NCBI GenBank assembly: GCA_965116245.1 | Contig: OZ220497.1 | Span: 620,001-684,000, forward strand | Direction of reading: 5' to 3' | Length of the DNA stretch: 64,000 nt | Source of the DNA: Poriferisodalis sp965116245 | Lineage (GTDB): Bacteria; Actinomycetota; Acidimicrobiia; Acidimicrobiales; Poriferisodalaceae | Shown: in pieces, positions 1 through 8,375 of the stretch | Position numbering within the stretch: position 1 is the stretch's first letter | How the letters are laid out: the number at the start of each line of letters is the position of its first letter | The notes under the pieces: generated by a model | Told to the model about the DNA's origin: nothing | Seen by the model: the letters and a program-made list of their open reading frames with translations, nothing else | The model's database searches: none | Program-made: the position numbers and the translations under genes

Positions 1-286
1 TGTTGATGGCTCGCTGCACCGACTGCGTACACCACACCAGATCCTGGTCGCTAACGGACTGCACGGCTCCTGTATCAACTAACGGACCCGCATTGGCCAG
101 TCGCCCTACCGCGGCGTCCACAGCTTCCCGCACAGCACTGTCACTGCTGTCTTCAGTGTGGCAGCGTTGCACCAGCTCGGCGCGCAGCGCTGCCAAGCCA
201 GCACCGTTGGCGGGGAACCGGCCAACAGACGGCCGATCCTCAAACAGCGGCCCCTTGACAAGCTGCCGGTGTGCAGTGGATGCCAT
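1..286 (-). CDS. Partial hypothetical protein (N-terminal 95 residues)
   Basis: An open frame runs leftward from an ATG at 286 off the left edge, giving about 95 residues with no stop. It begins MASTAHRQLVKGPLFEDRPS and is Ala/Val/Asp-rich with soluble, helical character, for example RAELVQRCHTEDSSDSAVRE. The residues look like real coding sequence, unlike the Arg/Ser-rich overlapping plus-strand frame. I do not recognise the family. A type IV pilus or CpaF-like N-terminus is conceivable but not demonstrable from this piece. Confidence 0.5.
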   Translation of the reverse strand, partial: MASTAHRQLVKGPLFEDRPSVGRFPANGAGLAALRAELVQRCHTEDSSDSAVREAVDAAVGRLANAGPLVDTGAVQSVSDQDLVWCTQSVQRAIN

Positions 287-725
287 AACCGCAACCGTAA
301 ACGGGGGGTGTGACACAAACCACAAGCCAGCAAACACGCACCCACAAGGCAACGGAGCACCGGACTGCGAAGCTGGCCCGAGCAGCGGCTTGCTCGCCGT
401 TGTATCGCCCAACGCAATGGCGGCCGTCAACTCCGAGACATTTGTTCATGATGGAGCATCAGACTTACTGCCCCGTCAACGGCGGCTGCGACGGGCGCGC
501 CTACTTCGGCTCGTGTTTGCGCTGGCGCATGAGGCTCGGTCCCCCCGACCAATTCAGGACGTGTTGCTGTGGCACTGTGCTCCCAACTGCGGCACCCTGC
601 CGTAGAGAGGACATGCAATAGTCTTTCAGCAGTGCATTTTGAGGAGTTTTGGCTCTGGCGCTAGAGCATCGGCAGCGCCGCTGAGTCTTTGACCTGATCG
701 CCAACCTTCACCCGCAGGAGCCAAC
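287..725. other. Intergenic region, no supported gene
   Basis: This stretch separates the leftward partial gene from the rightward SRPBCC gene and should contain both promoters. A 62-codon plus-strand frame (417-605) exists but is Arg/Leu-rich and unconvincing. I see no clear hairpin or repeat. Confidence 0.4.
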
Positions 726-1214
726 ATGACTGCAGTTGAAGTTCAATGCGACACCGCCGCCCTCACTCTCACCATCGTGTCGGCGTTCAACACCACGGTC
801 GAACGCCTTTGGCAGATCTGGGCCGATCCACGCCAGCTAGAACAGTGGTGGGGACCGCCCGGCTATCCCGCAACTGTCGTCGATCACGACCTTTCGCCTG
901 GCGGAAGAGTCTCGTATTTTATGACCGGTCCCGAGGGTGAGAAGTACCCCGGCTGGTGGATCGTGGAATCGGTAGAGCCTCCAACCACGCTCGTTTTCAC
1001 CGACGGATTCGCCGATGACGACGGAGAACCGGACGACGACCTGCCAACGACTATCAGCGAGATTCGCCTCCAACAGGTTGACGAGGGACTGGCACGGATG
1101 ACGATCACGTCACGCTTCGGATCGGCCGAGGCGATGGACCAGATCCTAGAGATGGGAGCGGAGGAGGGACTGACGCTCGCACTCAGACAGGTCGGCCCCT
1201 TACTGAGTCAATAG
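726..1214 (+). CDS. SRPBCC / AHSA1-family ligand-binding domain protein
   Basis: This 162-residue single-domain protein has the START-like fold of the AHSA1 (activator of Hsp90 ATPase homologue 1-like) family. Signatures are the N-terminal strand followed by VERLWQIWADPRQLEQWWGP (about residues 26-45), which matches the family's W-x-x-W-T-D/P-x-x-L-x-x-W pattern, then PGGRVSYFMTGPEG and GWWIVESVEPPTTLVFTD, and a C-terminal helix (MDQILEMGAEEGL). An AGGAG motif sits 6 nt before the ATG. Such cytoplasmic proteins bind small hydrophobic ligands or act as stress or ArsR-linked partners. No ArsR gene is adjacent, so its role stays open. Confidence 0.85.
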   Translation: MTAVEVQCDTAALTLTIVSAFNTTVERLWQIWADPRQLEQWWGPPGYPATVVDHDLSPGGRVSYFMTGPEGEKYPGWWIVESVEPPTTLVFTDGFADDDGEPDDDLPTTISEIRLQQVDEGLARMTITSRFGSAEAMDQILEMGAEEGLTLALRQVGPLLSQ

Positions 1215-1701
1215 CCCCGTTAGACAACCGACGGACTGTCCAAAAGGGCAGTCTGTCTGCGGCCTCCTGCGTAATGCCCGCGGTGCAACGAGCGCCGACC
1301 AAACAGCCACCGTCAGCGGTCCATGGTCTTGAGACGCGTGGCGGTGAACGCGACAATCGGCGACTCGCTGCGGTATTGGCAGGTGATGACCTGATCAACT
1401 GTGGCCGACACACGCACTCACGTCGGCATAGGTGCTGACATCTAGTCAAGCGACCTGGCCGAGCGTCAGAGGCACTTCCGCTCCTACGGAACTTCACGCC
1501 CCTTGGTCATACGAGGCAAGACCCAGGTAGTAGCCAGGCGGTCAAGCGGGCCAACGAGGGCGTCGCTGTCGGGTCCGTCGTCAATCCAGCCGCCATGACC
1601 AAAGCGGCAACGCTCGTATCAGCGTGCATGTCGCCTAGCGGAACGATGATCCGCGCCGAAACCCGTCTGGTGCAGCCAGACCCGATGGTAGGTAACTCGG
1701 C
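1215..1701. other. Intergenic stretch left of the integrase
   Basis: No gene is supported here. A plus-strand frame at about 1500-1705 reads with fairly protein-like composition (…AVKRANEGVAVGSVVNP…) and ends in a GTGA overlap with the integrase start. It may be the tail of a lost gene. I found no copy of the tRNA-derived repeat that marks the other element boundaries. Confidence 0.35.
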
Positions 1702-2664
1702 GTGACGACTATTGCAAAAGCAGCGCAGGCCTACATCCGATTTCTTGGGCAAACCCGGAACCTGTCAGCCAACACACTAAGGGCCTACGAGTCAGACCTC
1801 GCGGGTCTCACCCAATCCTGCGGCCTTAGTTGCCCGGTCACGCAGCTTGACACTGCTGTGCTCGCGGACGACATCGATTCTCGGAGACGCACCGGCGATG
1901 TTGTCGCATCATTGCGACGCCGCGCAAGTACCTACCGCGGATTCGGCCGCTGGCTAGCCAAGACAGGGCACACCACCACAGACCCGGCCAGCGAACTCGA
2001 ACTCAATCTCCGACGACCGCGCCACCTTCCACGCCCCGTCAGGCTTGACCATCTCCAGCGCCTAGTTGACTACCTGCGCCAGCAAGCCGGTGACCACCCA
2101 GCCACGACCGAATCAGATAGGTCTGAAGACGCATATGTAACCCTCACGGCGGTGGCCTTGATGATCGCCACCGGGCTTCGCGGCGGCGAGGTCGTGACGA
2201 TCCATGTCCGTGACATAGACCTGCCCAACAGCACGATTCGCGTTGTGGGCAAGGGACAACGTGAGCGCCAGGTTTACATCCCCAATCCTTGGGTGAAGGC
2301 GCTTGTGCAGCGTGTTGATGAGATTGGCAGTAGCCGCCAGATCGTCCACGATCGGCTGTTGTTCGACAACCGCGGCAATCCTCTATCTGTAGCTGCCCTG
2401 CGTGCCCGGCTGGCCATCGCCACTGAGAGAGCTGGAGTTCCTGATCACATAACGCCACATCGCCTGCGGCACACGGCAGCGACACAGTTGCTCGAGTCGG
2501 GTGTAGATATTCGCTACGTACAGCGCCTACTAGGGCATGCAAGCCTCACCACGACCGAGATCTATACCCACGTCTCCGACCGCGCACTAAGGCAAGCGCT
2601 CGATAACGCAGACGTAATCGGCCGCACCCTCCGCGACACGACAGAGACGGCTCAACGGCCCTAG
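1702..2664 (+). CDS. Tyrosine recombinase / integrase (XerC/D-like)
   Basis: This 320-residue protein has the layout of phage-type tyrosine recombinases. A SAM-like N-terminal core-binding domain (about 1-100; AYIRFLGQTRNLSANTLRAY) is followed by a catalytic domain. The catalytic set is complete: Arg160 in ATGLRGGEV, Lys184 in VVGKGQ, His253 and Arg256 in PHRLRHTAA, His279 in LLGHAS and nucleophile Tyr288 in TEIYTH. The start is GTG at 1702. It should catalyse site-specific strand exchange between att sites. It lies at the left side of the accessory region whose other end is the tRNA-fMet gene, so it may be the integrase of the island, although a stand-alone XerC-like role is possible. No adjacent excisionase gene was found. 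Confidence 0.85.
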   Translation: MTTIAKAAQAYIRFLGQTRNLSANTLRAYESDLAGLTQSCGLSCPVTQLDTAVLADDIDSRRRTGDVVASLRRRASTYRGFGRWLAKTGHTTTDPASELELNLRRPRHLPRPVRLDHLQRLVDYLRQQAGDHPATTESDRSEDAYVTLTAVALMIATGLRGGEVVTIHVRDIDLPNSTIRVVGKGQRERQVYIPNPWVKALVQRVDEIGSSRQIVHDRLLFDNRGNPLSVAALRARLAIATERAGVPDHITPHRLRHTAATQLLESGVDIRYVQRLLGHASLTTTEIYTHVSDRALRQALDNADVIGRTLRDTTETAQRP

Positions 2665-2729
2665 AACGTCGCCAGGGCTCACACCCGATGAGTCCGACAG
2701 GAACGAAGCCGAATCTCCACTACCGCTTC

Positions 2730-2750
2730 GCGATAATTGAGAGTTATCGC
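2730..2750. promoter_or_regulatory. 21-bp palindrome at the start of the ATP-grasp gene
   Basis: A perfect inverted repeat, GCGATAA-N7-TTATCGC, spans 2730-2750. It contains GATAAT, a good -10 hexamer. The inverted copy at 6336-6356 sits just before the converging STAND-ATPase gene. Both copies are followed by the same bases GCTGG. This looks like a shared operator or promoter for the two genes. Confidence 0.6.
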
Positions 2751-3876
2751 TGGCGGGGCCGATGATGTCAGCGAGCGGCTCTCCGAGATCGCGAATGCTG
2801 TCGTTCGGATCGGTCCTGACATTGCGCTATCGCTCGTGTTTGCCCGGCCGGGTCTCGTGGATCAACGACCAGCGATCGCACGGGTCGCCTACGCTCAGCG
2901 CTGCATCCCCGATGCGCAGCTCAGCGAACTGATCACGGCTTTCCGCTTGATTGGAAGCTACGTCGAACTCTTCGAGGAGGAACTTCCGTTCATCGACGCC
3001 CTCGTGAACGGTCGGTTGTCGGCCTTGGGTCGTCGCTACAACGTGGTTCACAACGGCATCGGATGGGGCGTGACGACGGATGGCTTTCAACCGGGTCACA
3101 AGTCCCTGATTCCGGCGCTAGCTGACTCGTATCGGCTCATCGGCACGAGTTCCGATGCGTACACTTCGTCGATAGCGCTGCATCGCTATCATTCGTTCGT
3201 CTTGCTGAGGTCGCTCGGTGTGAAGGCGCCCGAGGTTTGGCACTATCACCCGCAGCGGGGCTGGATGGGCGACCGCCCCGCCGCAGGCACGAAGGTGATC
3301 ACCAAGTCGACGTACGAGGCGTGGTCGGTCGGTGTCACTGAGGACTCTGTCTTCTTTGTCGATGACTCCACCGAGTCGCGACTGGACGGGATAGCGGCGA
3401 CGATCGGTCAGCCGGTGACCCTTCAGCGGTTCATCAGCGGCCGCGAGGTCTGCGTTCCGATCCTCGCGCTCCCGGAGTTGGTGACGACACCACCGATCGA
3501 GCAGATCATCGCCAAGGCTCCGAACGATCCTGATTCGATCTTGACGCTGAACGACAATTTCGAGGCTGGCGCGGTCGCCTACGTGCCGTTCGACGGAGAC
3601 GACGCTCTCATGACGGCCATGGCCGACACCACCCGCCGCACGTTCGCAATCATGCAGAGCGACTTCATCGGACGAATGGACTACCGGATCGATGCTTCGG
3701 GTGAGCCGTGGTTGACCGATGTTGCCATCGAACCGGGGTGGGCCCGCAGCGCGGCACTGTTCGTGTCGGTCGAGCAGCTCGGGCTCTCCTATCCCGAGTT
3801 CCTGCATGTGCTGATGGCCGGTGCGATCTTCACCAAGGGTCACGCCGAGCTACAGCCACCACATGATCTCTGGTAA
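2737..3876 (+). CDS. ATP-grasp protein, D-Ala-D-Ala ligase-like
   Basis: This is a 379-residue ATP-grasp-type ligase. After an unrecognised N-terminal half, it shows a nucleotide-binding segment around AGTKVITKSTYEAWSVGV, then TLQRFISGREVCVPIL (compare the ligase motif EEFIxGREI) and a metal/ATP site IGRMDYRIDASGEPWLTDV (compare R-x-D-x…lEvN). These resemble D-Ala-D-Ala ligase C-terminal motifs, but the canonical final Glu-x-Asn reads DVAIEPG. The only upstream start is TTG at 2737, inside the palindrome, so the gene may be leaderless, start downstream, or have a truncated N-terminus. Its 3' end overlaps the converging STAND-ATPase gene by 27 bp. The substrate is unknown. Peptide or amino-acid ligation is inference. 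Confidence 0.7.
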   Translation: MRVIAGGADDVSERLSEIANAVVRIGPDIALSLVFARPGLVDQRPAIARVAYAQRCIPDAQLSELITAFRLIGSYVELFEEELPFIDALVNGRLSALGRRYNVVHNGIGWGVTTDGFQPGHKSLIPALADSYRLIGTSSDAYTSSIALHRYHSFVLLRSLGVKAPEVWHYHPQRGWMGDRPAAGTKVITKSTYEAWSVGVTEDSVFFVDDSTESRLDGIAATIGQPVTLQRFISGREVCVPILALPELVTTPPIEQIIAKAPNDPDSILTLNDNFEAGAVAYVPFDGDDALMTAMADTTRRTFAIMQSDFIGRMDYRIDASGEPWLTDVAIEPGWARSAALFVSVEQLGLSYPEFLHVLMAGAIFTKGHAELQPPHDLW

Positions 3877-6333
3877 CCGAAATCCGCGTCCCAGTTGCTC
3901 CCACTGAGGCCCGATCTGTGGTCGACCGGTGGCGGTCAAGCACGTGTCGAACGAGTTCATGGACCAGGTCTCACCGTTGCGGATCACCTCGTGCAACATC
4001 TCGTGCCGTCTGACGTAGAAGTGCGCAATCGGATAGGCGATCTGTTGGACGACCTCATCGAGTCGTGTCCATTCGTCGACTACCCCGAAGCGGTCACCAG
4101 CCACGAATCTCACGGCGCAGCGGTTCGCCCGGAGGACGTAGACCATGCTCGTCTCGGGTTCTCGCCGACGATTCAGTTCGTCGAGGAGCCGCTCGTAGAT
4201 CGCAAGGGCTCCATCGATGTCGCCTGCGAAGGCGAGAAATATCGCATGGGCGTTCTCGGGGTAGAAGGGATCGTCGGCGCTGGTATGACGCTCAACGATC
4301 TGTCGTTGACGCTCGGCCGCGCTGGCCGGGTCGGCGATGCCCAGGCGGAACTCGGCGAGAAGCTGGTTCGAGCGCGGGAAGTCGAGCCTCTGGAATGTTC
4401 CGGGTTCGAACTCGTCGACGAGCTGATTGAGGCGCTCCGATGTCTCCAGTGCCTCACGGAACTCGCCCGCGATGATGTGTTCGGCCGCCATGTTCATGAG
4501 CGCGAAGTAGTACTCCGTCGGTCTCCGTATCGTGTCCGCCTCGCCATCGTCGAAGTGTTCGACCGAACGCTTCACTAGGCGACGGGCGACCTCCGGCTCG
4601 TGGACAGCGGCGGCGCACCGATCCAGTGTGTAGAGCTCATCCGCTGCGCTCTGGTCCACAGCCGATCGATTCGAGAGCAGCGAACGCAACTGCCACTCGA
4701 GCGCGAGAGCGACAGCCTTGTCTTGCTCGAGCGACCTCCCGTAGAGCTGGGCGCGAAGCAGCCTGGCGTCAAGGTCCGGCTCGTCCAGCTCAGCTGCCGT
4801 CCAGTGTTCCAGCATCGAGATCGCCCGGGTTCGGTCGGTGCCGCTGCGCGTTAAGAGCAGTGCCGAGGCGTGGATCAGGTCGGCCTCAGCGCGTATCATT
4901 GGCTGAAGATCGTGGGGCAACTCCGTCAGCGCGGCGGTCGACGCTTCTGCGTCGGACCTATCGAGCCGTGTGAGCGCCTCGACGAGCCTGGACGCAACCC
5001 CGTCCATGTCAGCTTCCTGTAAGGCGTCGGCGACGATCGGCTGGAGCGCCGAACGCCGCCGTCCGTTGAGATGGTTGGCGATGACGGCTTGGACGGCAAG
5101 AACTCCGGCGTCTCCGGGGCGTTCAGCCTTCATCGCGTTCTCACATCTGAGTTGGTAGTCAGCAGGCCGGAGCTGTTGAAAGCACTCGGCCAAACGTTCA
5201 TGGACCGCCACTTGATCGAAGTTCGGGGCCCGCAGGAAGTGGTCTCGGTACAGTTCATGCACGAACTTTGCCCCGTCCTCCGTCGGTTCGAGCATGCCCT
5301 GGGCACGGCAGTAGCGCAGGATGGGCGACACCGGTGTCTCGCTCTCCGTGGCGCAGACAATCTCATCTCGCCGGAAGCTCAGCCCGAGAACCGCTGCGGT
5401 CTGCAGGAGACAAACCGCCTCCTGCCCCAACGGCCCGAGCGACTCGATTCGCTCCGTGAGGAGCTTGTGGACGAAGTCGCTGGAATCCATCTGTGCGAGG
5501 AAGCGAGCGCGGTCCTCGTCTCCCTCAGCAAGGCGCGCTGCGCATCGCTTCGCAAGTGCAAGGTGACCTCCGGTCAACTCGTACACCTTGTCGTACACAT
5601 CGGGCGAGAGGTCTGACAGCGCGCCGAGCCCCACCAGGACGTCTGCGAACTGATCGCGGCGCGCCCGCTCCAGTGCGAACCGTCTCGTCGTCGACGGCTT
5701 GAGCAGGGCCTGGTGCGCCGCCGGGTTGGCGATCTCCTGATCTGGCGGCGGCGTCTGGACCGCCAGCACGCGAAGCTGTCCAAGAAAGGGGAACGACTCC
5801 AGCATCCGCGGCTCACGGAGCCGACCCAGGAACACCAGCGAATCGTGATCCCACCAGTGCAGATTGTCCGCGATTAACAGAAGAGGCTTCTTGCGACTGA
5901 GCCGCTCGAGATCGAAGAGCACCCGCTGCTCGTGGTCACCAACGAAGAGCCGCCTCGCACGCCGCTTCCGGCGACGCAAACCGGAGAGTGCGCGAACAAC
6001 ACCTGAGATATTGCCGCCCGTCCCGAGCGTGAGCGCTTCGCCTGCTGGCGCTGCATTGGAAAGAGCTCGAGCCCACGCCCGCCATTCCTTCGTCAGCGGG
6101 GCGATCGCGGAGGCGAGTGGATAGAAGTCGACGTGGCTTTGCAGCCGGTCGCCAAGCGCGACGATCGTCGTGCCACCGTTTTCGTCCCAGATACCGCCAA
6201 TCTGCTGAGCGAGTGACGACTTGCCCGATCCTGGCGGGCCCTCGATGACAGGCATCTCAGACTCACCCGCTAGCACGTCAGCGACGTCATCTGCGACCTG
6301 GGCATGCCCCAGAACCGCCCACAGGTCAGTCAC
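3850..6333 (-). CDS. STAND-like AAA ATPase with TPR-type C-terminus
   Basis: This 827-residue protein has a P-loop, GPPGSGKSS (residues 32-40), and a Walker B-like LLLIADNLHWWDHDSL (151-166), typical of the AAA_16/MalT-LuxR class of signal-transducing ATPases. Residues from about 380 onward form repeated helical pairs of TPR character (for example AHAIFLAFAGDIDGALAIYE). No C-terminal LuxR helix-turn-helix is visible, so it is not an ordinary LAL regulator. The GTG start at 6333 follows the palindrome by 2 bp. Convergent overlap and a shared operator tie it to the ATP-grasp gene. In this mobile setting a defence or signalling role is plausible but not shown. Confidence 0.75.
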   Translation of the reverse strand: MTDLWAVLGHAQVADDVADVLAGESEMPVIEGPPGSGKSSLAQQIGGIWDENGGTTIVALGDRLQSHVDFYPLASAIAPLTKEWRAWARALSNAAPAGEALTLGTGGNISGVVRALSGLRRRKRRARRLFVGDHEQRVLFDLERLSRKKPLLLIADNLHWWDHDSLVFLGRLREPRMLESFPFLGQLRVLAVQTPPPDQEIANPAAHQALLKPSTTRRFALERARRDQFADVLVGLGALSDLSPDVYDKVYELTGGHLALAKRCAARLAEGDEDRARFLAQMDSSDFVHKLLTERIESLGPLGQEAVCLLQTAAVLGLSFRRDEIVCATESETPVSPILRYCRAQGMLEPTEDGAKFVHELYRDHFLRAPNFDQVAVHERLAECFQQLRPADYQLRCENAMKAERPGDAGVLAVQAVIANHLNGRRRSALQPIVADALQEADMDGVASRLVEALTRLDRSDAEASTAALTELPHDLQPMIRAEADLIHASALLLTRSGTDRTRAISMLEHWTAAELDEPDLDARLLRAQLYGRSLEQDKAVALALEWQLRSLLSNRSAVDQSAADELYTLDRCAAAVHEPEVARRLVKRSVEHFDDGEADTIRRPTEYYFALMNMAAEHIIAGEFREALETSERLNQLVDEFEPGTFQRLDFPRSNQLLAEFRLGIADPASAAERQRQIVERHTSADDPFYPENAHAIFLAFAGDIDGALAIYERLLDELNRRREPETSMVYVLRANRCAVRFVAGDRFGVVDEWTRLDEVVQQIAYPIAHFYVRRHEMLHEVIRNGETWSMNSFDTCLTATGRPQIGPQWEQLGRGFRLPEIMWWL

Positions 6334-6335
6334 CA

Positions 6336-6356
6336 GCGATAACTCTCAATTATCCG
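6336..6356. promoter_or_regulatory. Inverted second copy of the palindrome, upstream of the STAND ATPase
   Basis: On the minus strand GATAA-N7-TTATC (6354-6338) lies 4 bp before the GTG start, again with a GATAAT -10-like hexamer. The outer arm is imperfect here (CG instead of GC). It matches 2730-2750 in inverted orientation over about 22 bp. Confidence 0.6.
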
Positions 6357-6597
6357 GCCCGAGCTTCGTCACGACCGCTGAACCTAGCAAACAGCCTCCA
6401 GGATTGGAGCTGGCGAGTGAGCGCCCGTCAGAGCGCTGTTGCGTTTCTGCCGTGACACAGGAACGCCGTTTATGGGGCGTTCGCGCCGGACACGGTCGTC
6501 GGCGTAGAGCGCTCCTCTAGCTGACGCGGTTGGGTCCAATGCGCGGATTGGGCACACCGTCAGACCGCAGCCCTACCGCAAGGGCGATACTGGGTGG
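6357..6597. other. Divergent intergenic region
   Basis: This separates the leftward STAND gene from the rightward ImmA/IrrE gene. I see no ORF or tRNA-like repeat. Confidence 0.4.
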
Positions 6598-7767
6598 GTG
6601 TCGGTACGGGTCGCGGTGCAACCAGCGCTCTTGGAGTGGGCCCGCGCTCGGTCGGGGATCGATGACGAGACCTGGGCTACACGCTTCACTCGCTATGACG
6701 AGTGGCTGGCTGGCGAGCGCATACCGACGCTGAAGCAGCTCCAAGAGTTCGCCCGGAAGACGTACACGCCGGTCGGCTACTTCTTCCTTGATGAGCCACC
6801 TAACGAGAGCGTGCCTATACCGGACTTTCGGACGATGGGAGACCGTCCAGTTCCAACGGTCGCGTCTGCCGACCTGCTCGACACCCTGTACCTCTGCCAA
6901 GCCCGCCAGGAGTGGTACCGGGACAACCAGCTACTGAAAGGTGAACAGCCATTGGCGTTCGTTGCCAGTGCTACCACGGCATCAAGCCCAGCGACCGTCG
7001 CTAACCAGATGCGACAAGTCCTCGGTTGGACAACCGTAACTCGCACTCGTCTGGGTAGCTGGGACGCGGCCCTCACGAAGTTGCGCGAGAACGTAGAGGC
7101 GGCGGGTGTATTGGTGATGATCTCCGGCGTTGTCGGCTCCAACACACACCGGAAGCTCGACCCCGAGGAGTTTCGGGGGTTCGCGCTCGCCGACGAGCAC
7201 GCTGCGCTGGTGTTCATCAACGGAGCCGATTCGAAAGCCGCCCAGGTGTTCACATTGGCCCACGAGTTGGCGCATCTGTGGCTGGGTTCCACAGCGCTCT
7301 CCGATGTCGACCCAGAGTCAACACGGTCCTTCGATGACGAGCGGTGGTGCAACCAGGTCGCCGCCGAGCTGTTGGTTCCGATGGCTGAGTTCCGCCAGGC
7401 ATTCGATGTGCATGGCGGCATCCGTGAGCAACTGCAACCGCTGGCCGAACGGTTCCGAGTGTCGACGCAGGTCATTCTCGGGCGTATTGGGGAAGCTGGC
7501 GCGCTCTCATGGGACCAGTTCATGACGGAGTTGCGGCTTGAGCGCCAACGAATCGCCGAGATCGCTGCCGAGAGGGGCTCGGGCCGGAACTACTACAACA
7601 CCAAGCCAGTGCAAGTCGGCAAGCGCTTTGCTCGCGAGCTCATCGCCAGCACACTTGAGGGCCACACGACATATACCGAGGCATTCAGGTTGCTCAGCGT
7701 GAAGAAAACCTCAACGTTTGAGAGCCTCGGTGAGCATCTCGGGGTCTTTAGAGGCGTACCTACTTGA
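6598..7767 (+). CDS. ImmA/IrrE-family metallo-endopeptidase with XRE-like N-terminus
   Basis: This 389-residue protein has a zinc-peptidase motif, HELAH (222-226), in the context QVFTLAHELAHLWLG, preceded by the family segment AALVFINGADSKAAQ. A downstream Glu-containing helix (DDERWCNQVAAELLVPM) supplies the third ligand region. The N-terminal 60 residues (WLAGERIPTLKQLQEFARKT) resemble the degenerate XRE domain usual in this subfamily. Such genes typically sit directly upstream of a DUF4411 PIN-domain gene, as here, with the two frames overlapping by 38 bp. It probably acts as the antitoxin or regulator of that toxin. The start is GTG at 6598 with a weak ribosome-binding site. Confidence 0.85.
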   Translation: MSVRVAVQPALLEWARARSGIDDETWATRFTRYDEWLAGERIPTLKQLQEFARKTYTPVGYFFLDEPPNESVPIPDFRTMGDRPVPTVASADLLDTLYLCQARQEWYRDNQLLKGEQPLAFVASATTASSPATVANQMRQVLGWTTVTRTRLGSWDAALTKLRENVEAAGVLVMISGVVGSNTHRKLDPEEFRGFALADEHAALVFINGADSKAAQVFTLAHELAHLWLGSTALSDVDPESTRSFDDERWCNQVAAELLVPMAEFRQAFDVHGGIREQLQPLAERFRVSTQVILGRIGEAGALSWDQFMTELRLERQRIAEIAAERGSGRNYYNTKPVQVGKRFARELIASTLEGHTTYTEAFRLLSVKKTSTFESLGEHLGVFRGVPT

Positions 7768-8239
7768 CTCGAACGTATTCATCCGCGCCAGAAACCATCA
7801 CTACGGGTTCGACCTCTGTCCCGGATTCTGGGACTCGCTGGAGCAGGCCAACGCAGCGGGCCTTGTGCAAAGCGTCGAAGCTGTCTAAAACGAACTCAAT
7901 GCCCGCGATGACGACCTATCCAGTTGGGCGAAAACTCACATGGATTTCTTTCGACATACGACGCAGGACGAGTTCGAAGCTATTAGGGCCGTGAACCGAT
8001 GGGCGAACAACTCACCCAACTACGAGTCAGCGGCAAAGAACAAGTTCGCCGGTGCCGCCGACTCTTTCCTCATCGGACATGCGCTGCCGGGAGGCCACAC
8101 TGTCGTCACCCACGAGAAATCGAGCAATAGCAGAGGGACAATCAAGATTCCCAACGCCGCCATCGCCAACGGTGTGTCGCACATGAATCCGTTCCAGATG
8201 CTGCGTGCCGAAGGTGTGAGCTTCATACTGAGTCCATGA
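7730..8239 (+). pseudogene. DUF4411 PIN-domain toxin interrupted by one ochre codon
   Basis: Read from a GTG at 7730, the frame gives SISGSLEAYLLDSNVFIRA, the DUF4411 PIN signature with its first catalytic Asp in LLDSN. It then continues through GFWDSLEQANAAGLVQSVEAV to a TAA (about 7885-7887). The same frame resumes with NELNARDDDLSSWAK and runs to 8239, including KFAGAADSFLIGHAL with the second acidic cluster, and THEK near the end. Homologues of this family carry Lys before Asn-Glu-Leu, so AAA to TAA is the likely lesion. The rest is intact, so the mutation is recent or is a sequencing error. This is the expected toxin partner of the preceding ImmA/IrrE gene. Confidence 0.8.
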
Positions 8240-8375
8240 CCGTCCATCTAGCGCAAGATCGGCGATCAGTTAGCTCCAGAAGATGCAGGTCGGGTCAGCG
8301 GCGCTCCGGGGGGCGTCCTGTAGTGGGCCCAGTTGCGCACCAGGCTCGTGTCATGTTCAGAGAACATTGGGAATG

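Noticed and set aside
1702..2664. Housekeeping XerC/XerD chromosome-dimer recombinase
   Set aside because: Length and motifs allow it, but its place at the edge of a tRNA-linked island favours an element integrase. I keep this as a possibility and not the call.
4065..5616. Several long plus-strand ORFs over the STAND ATPase gene
   Set aside because: They are Arg/Ser/Pro-rich shadows of a well-supported minus-strand gene.
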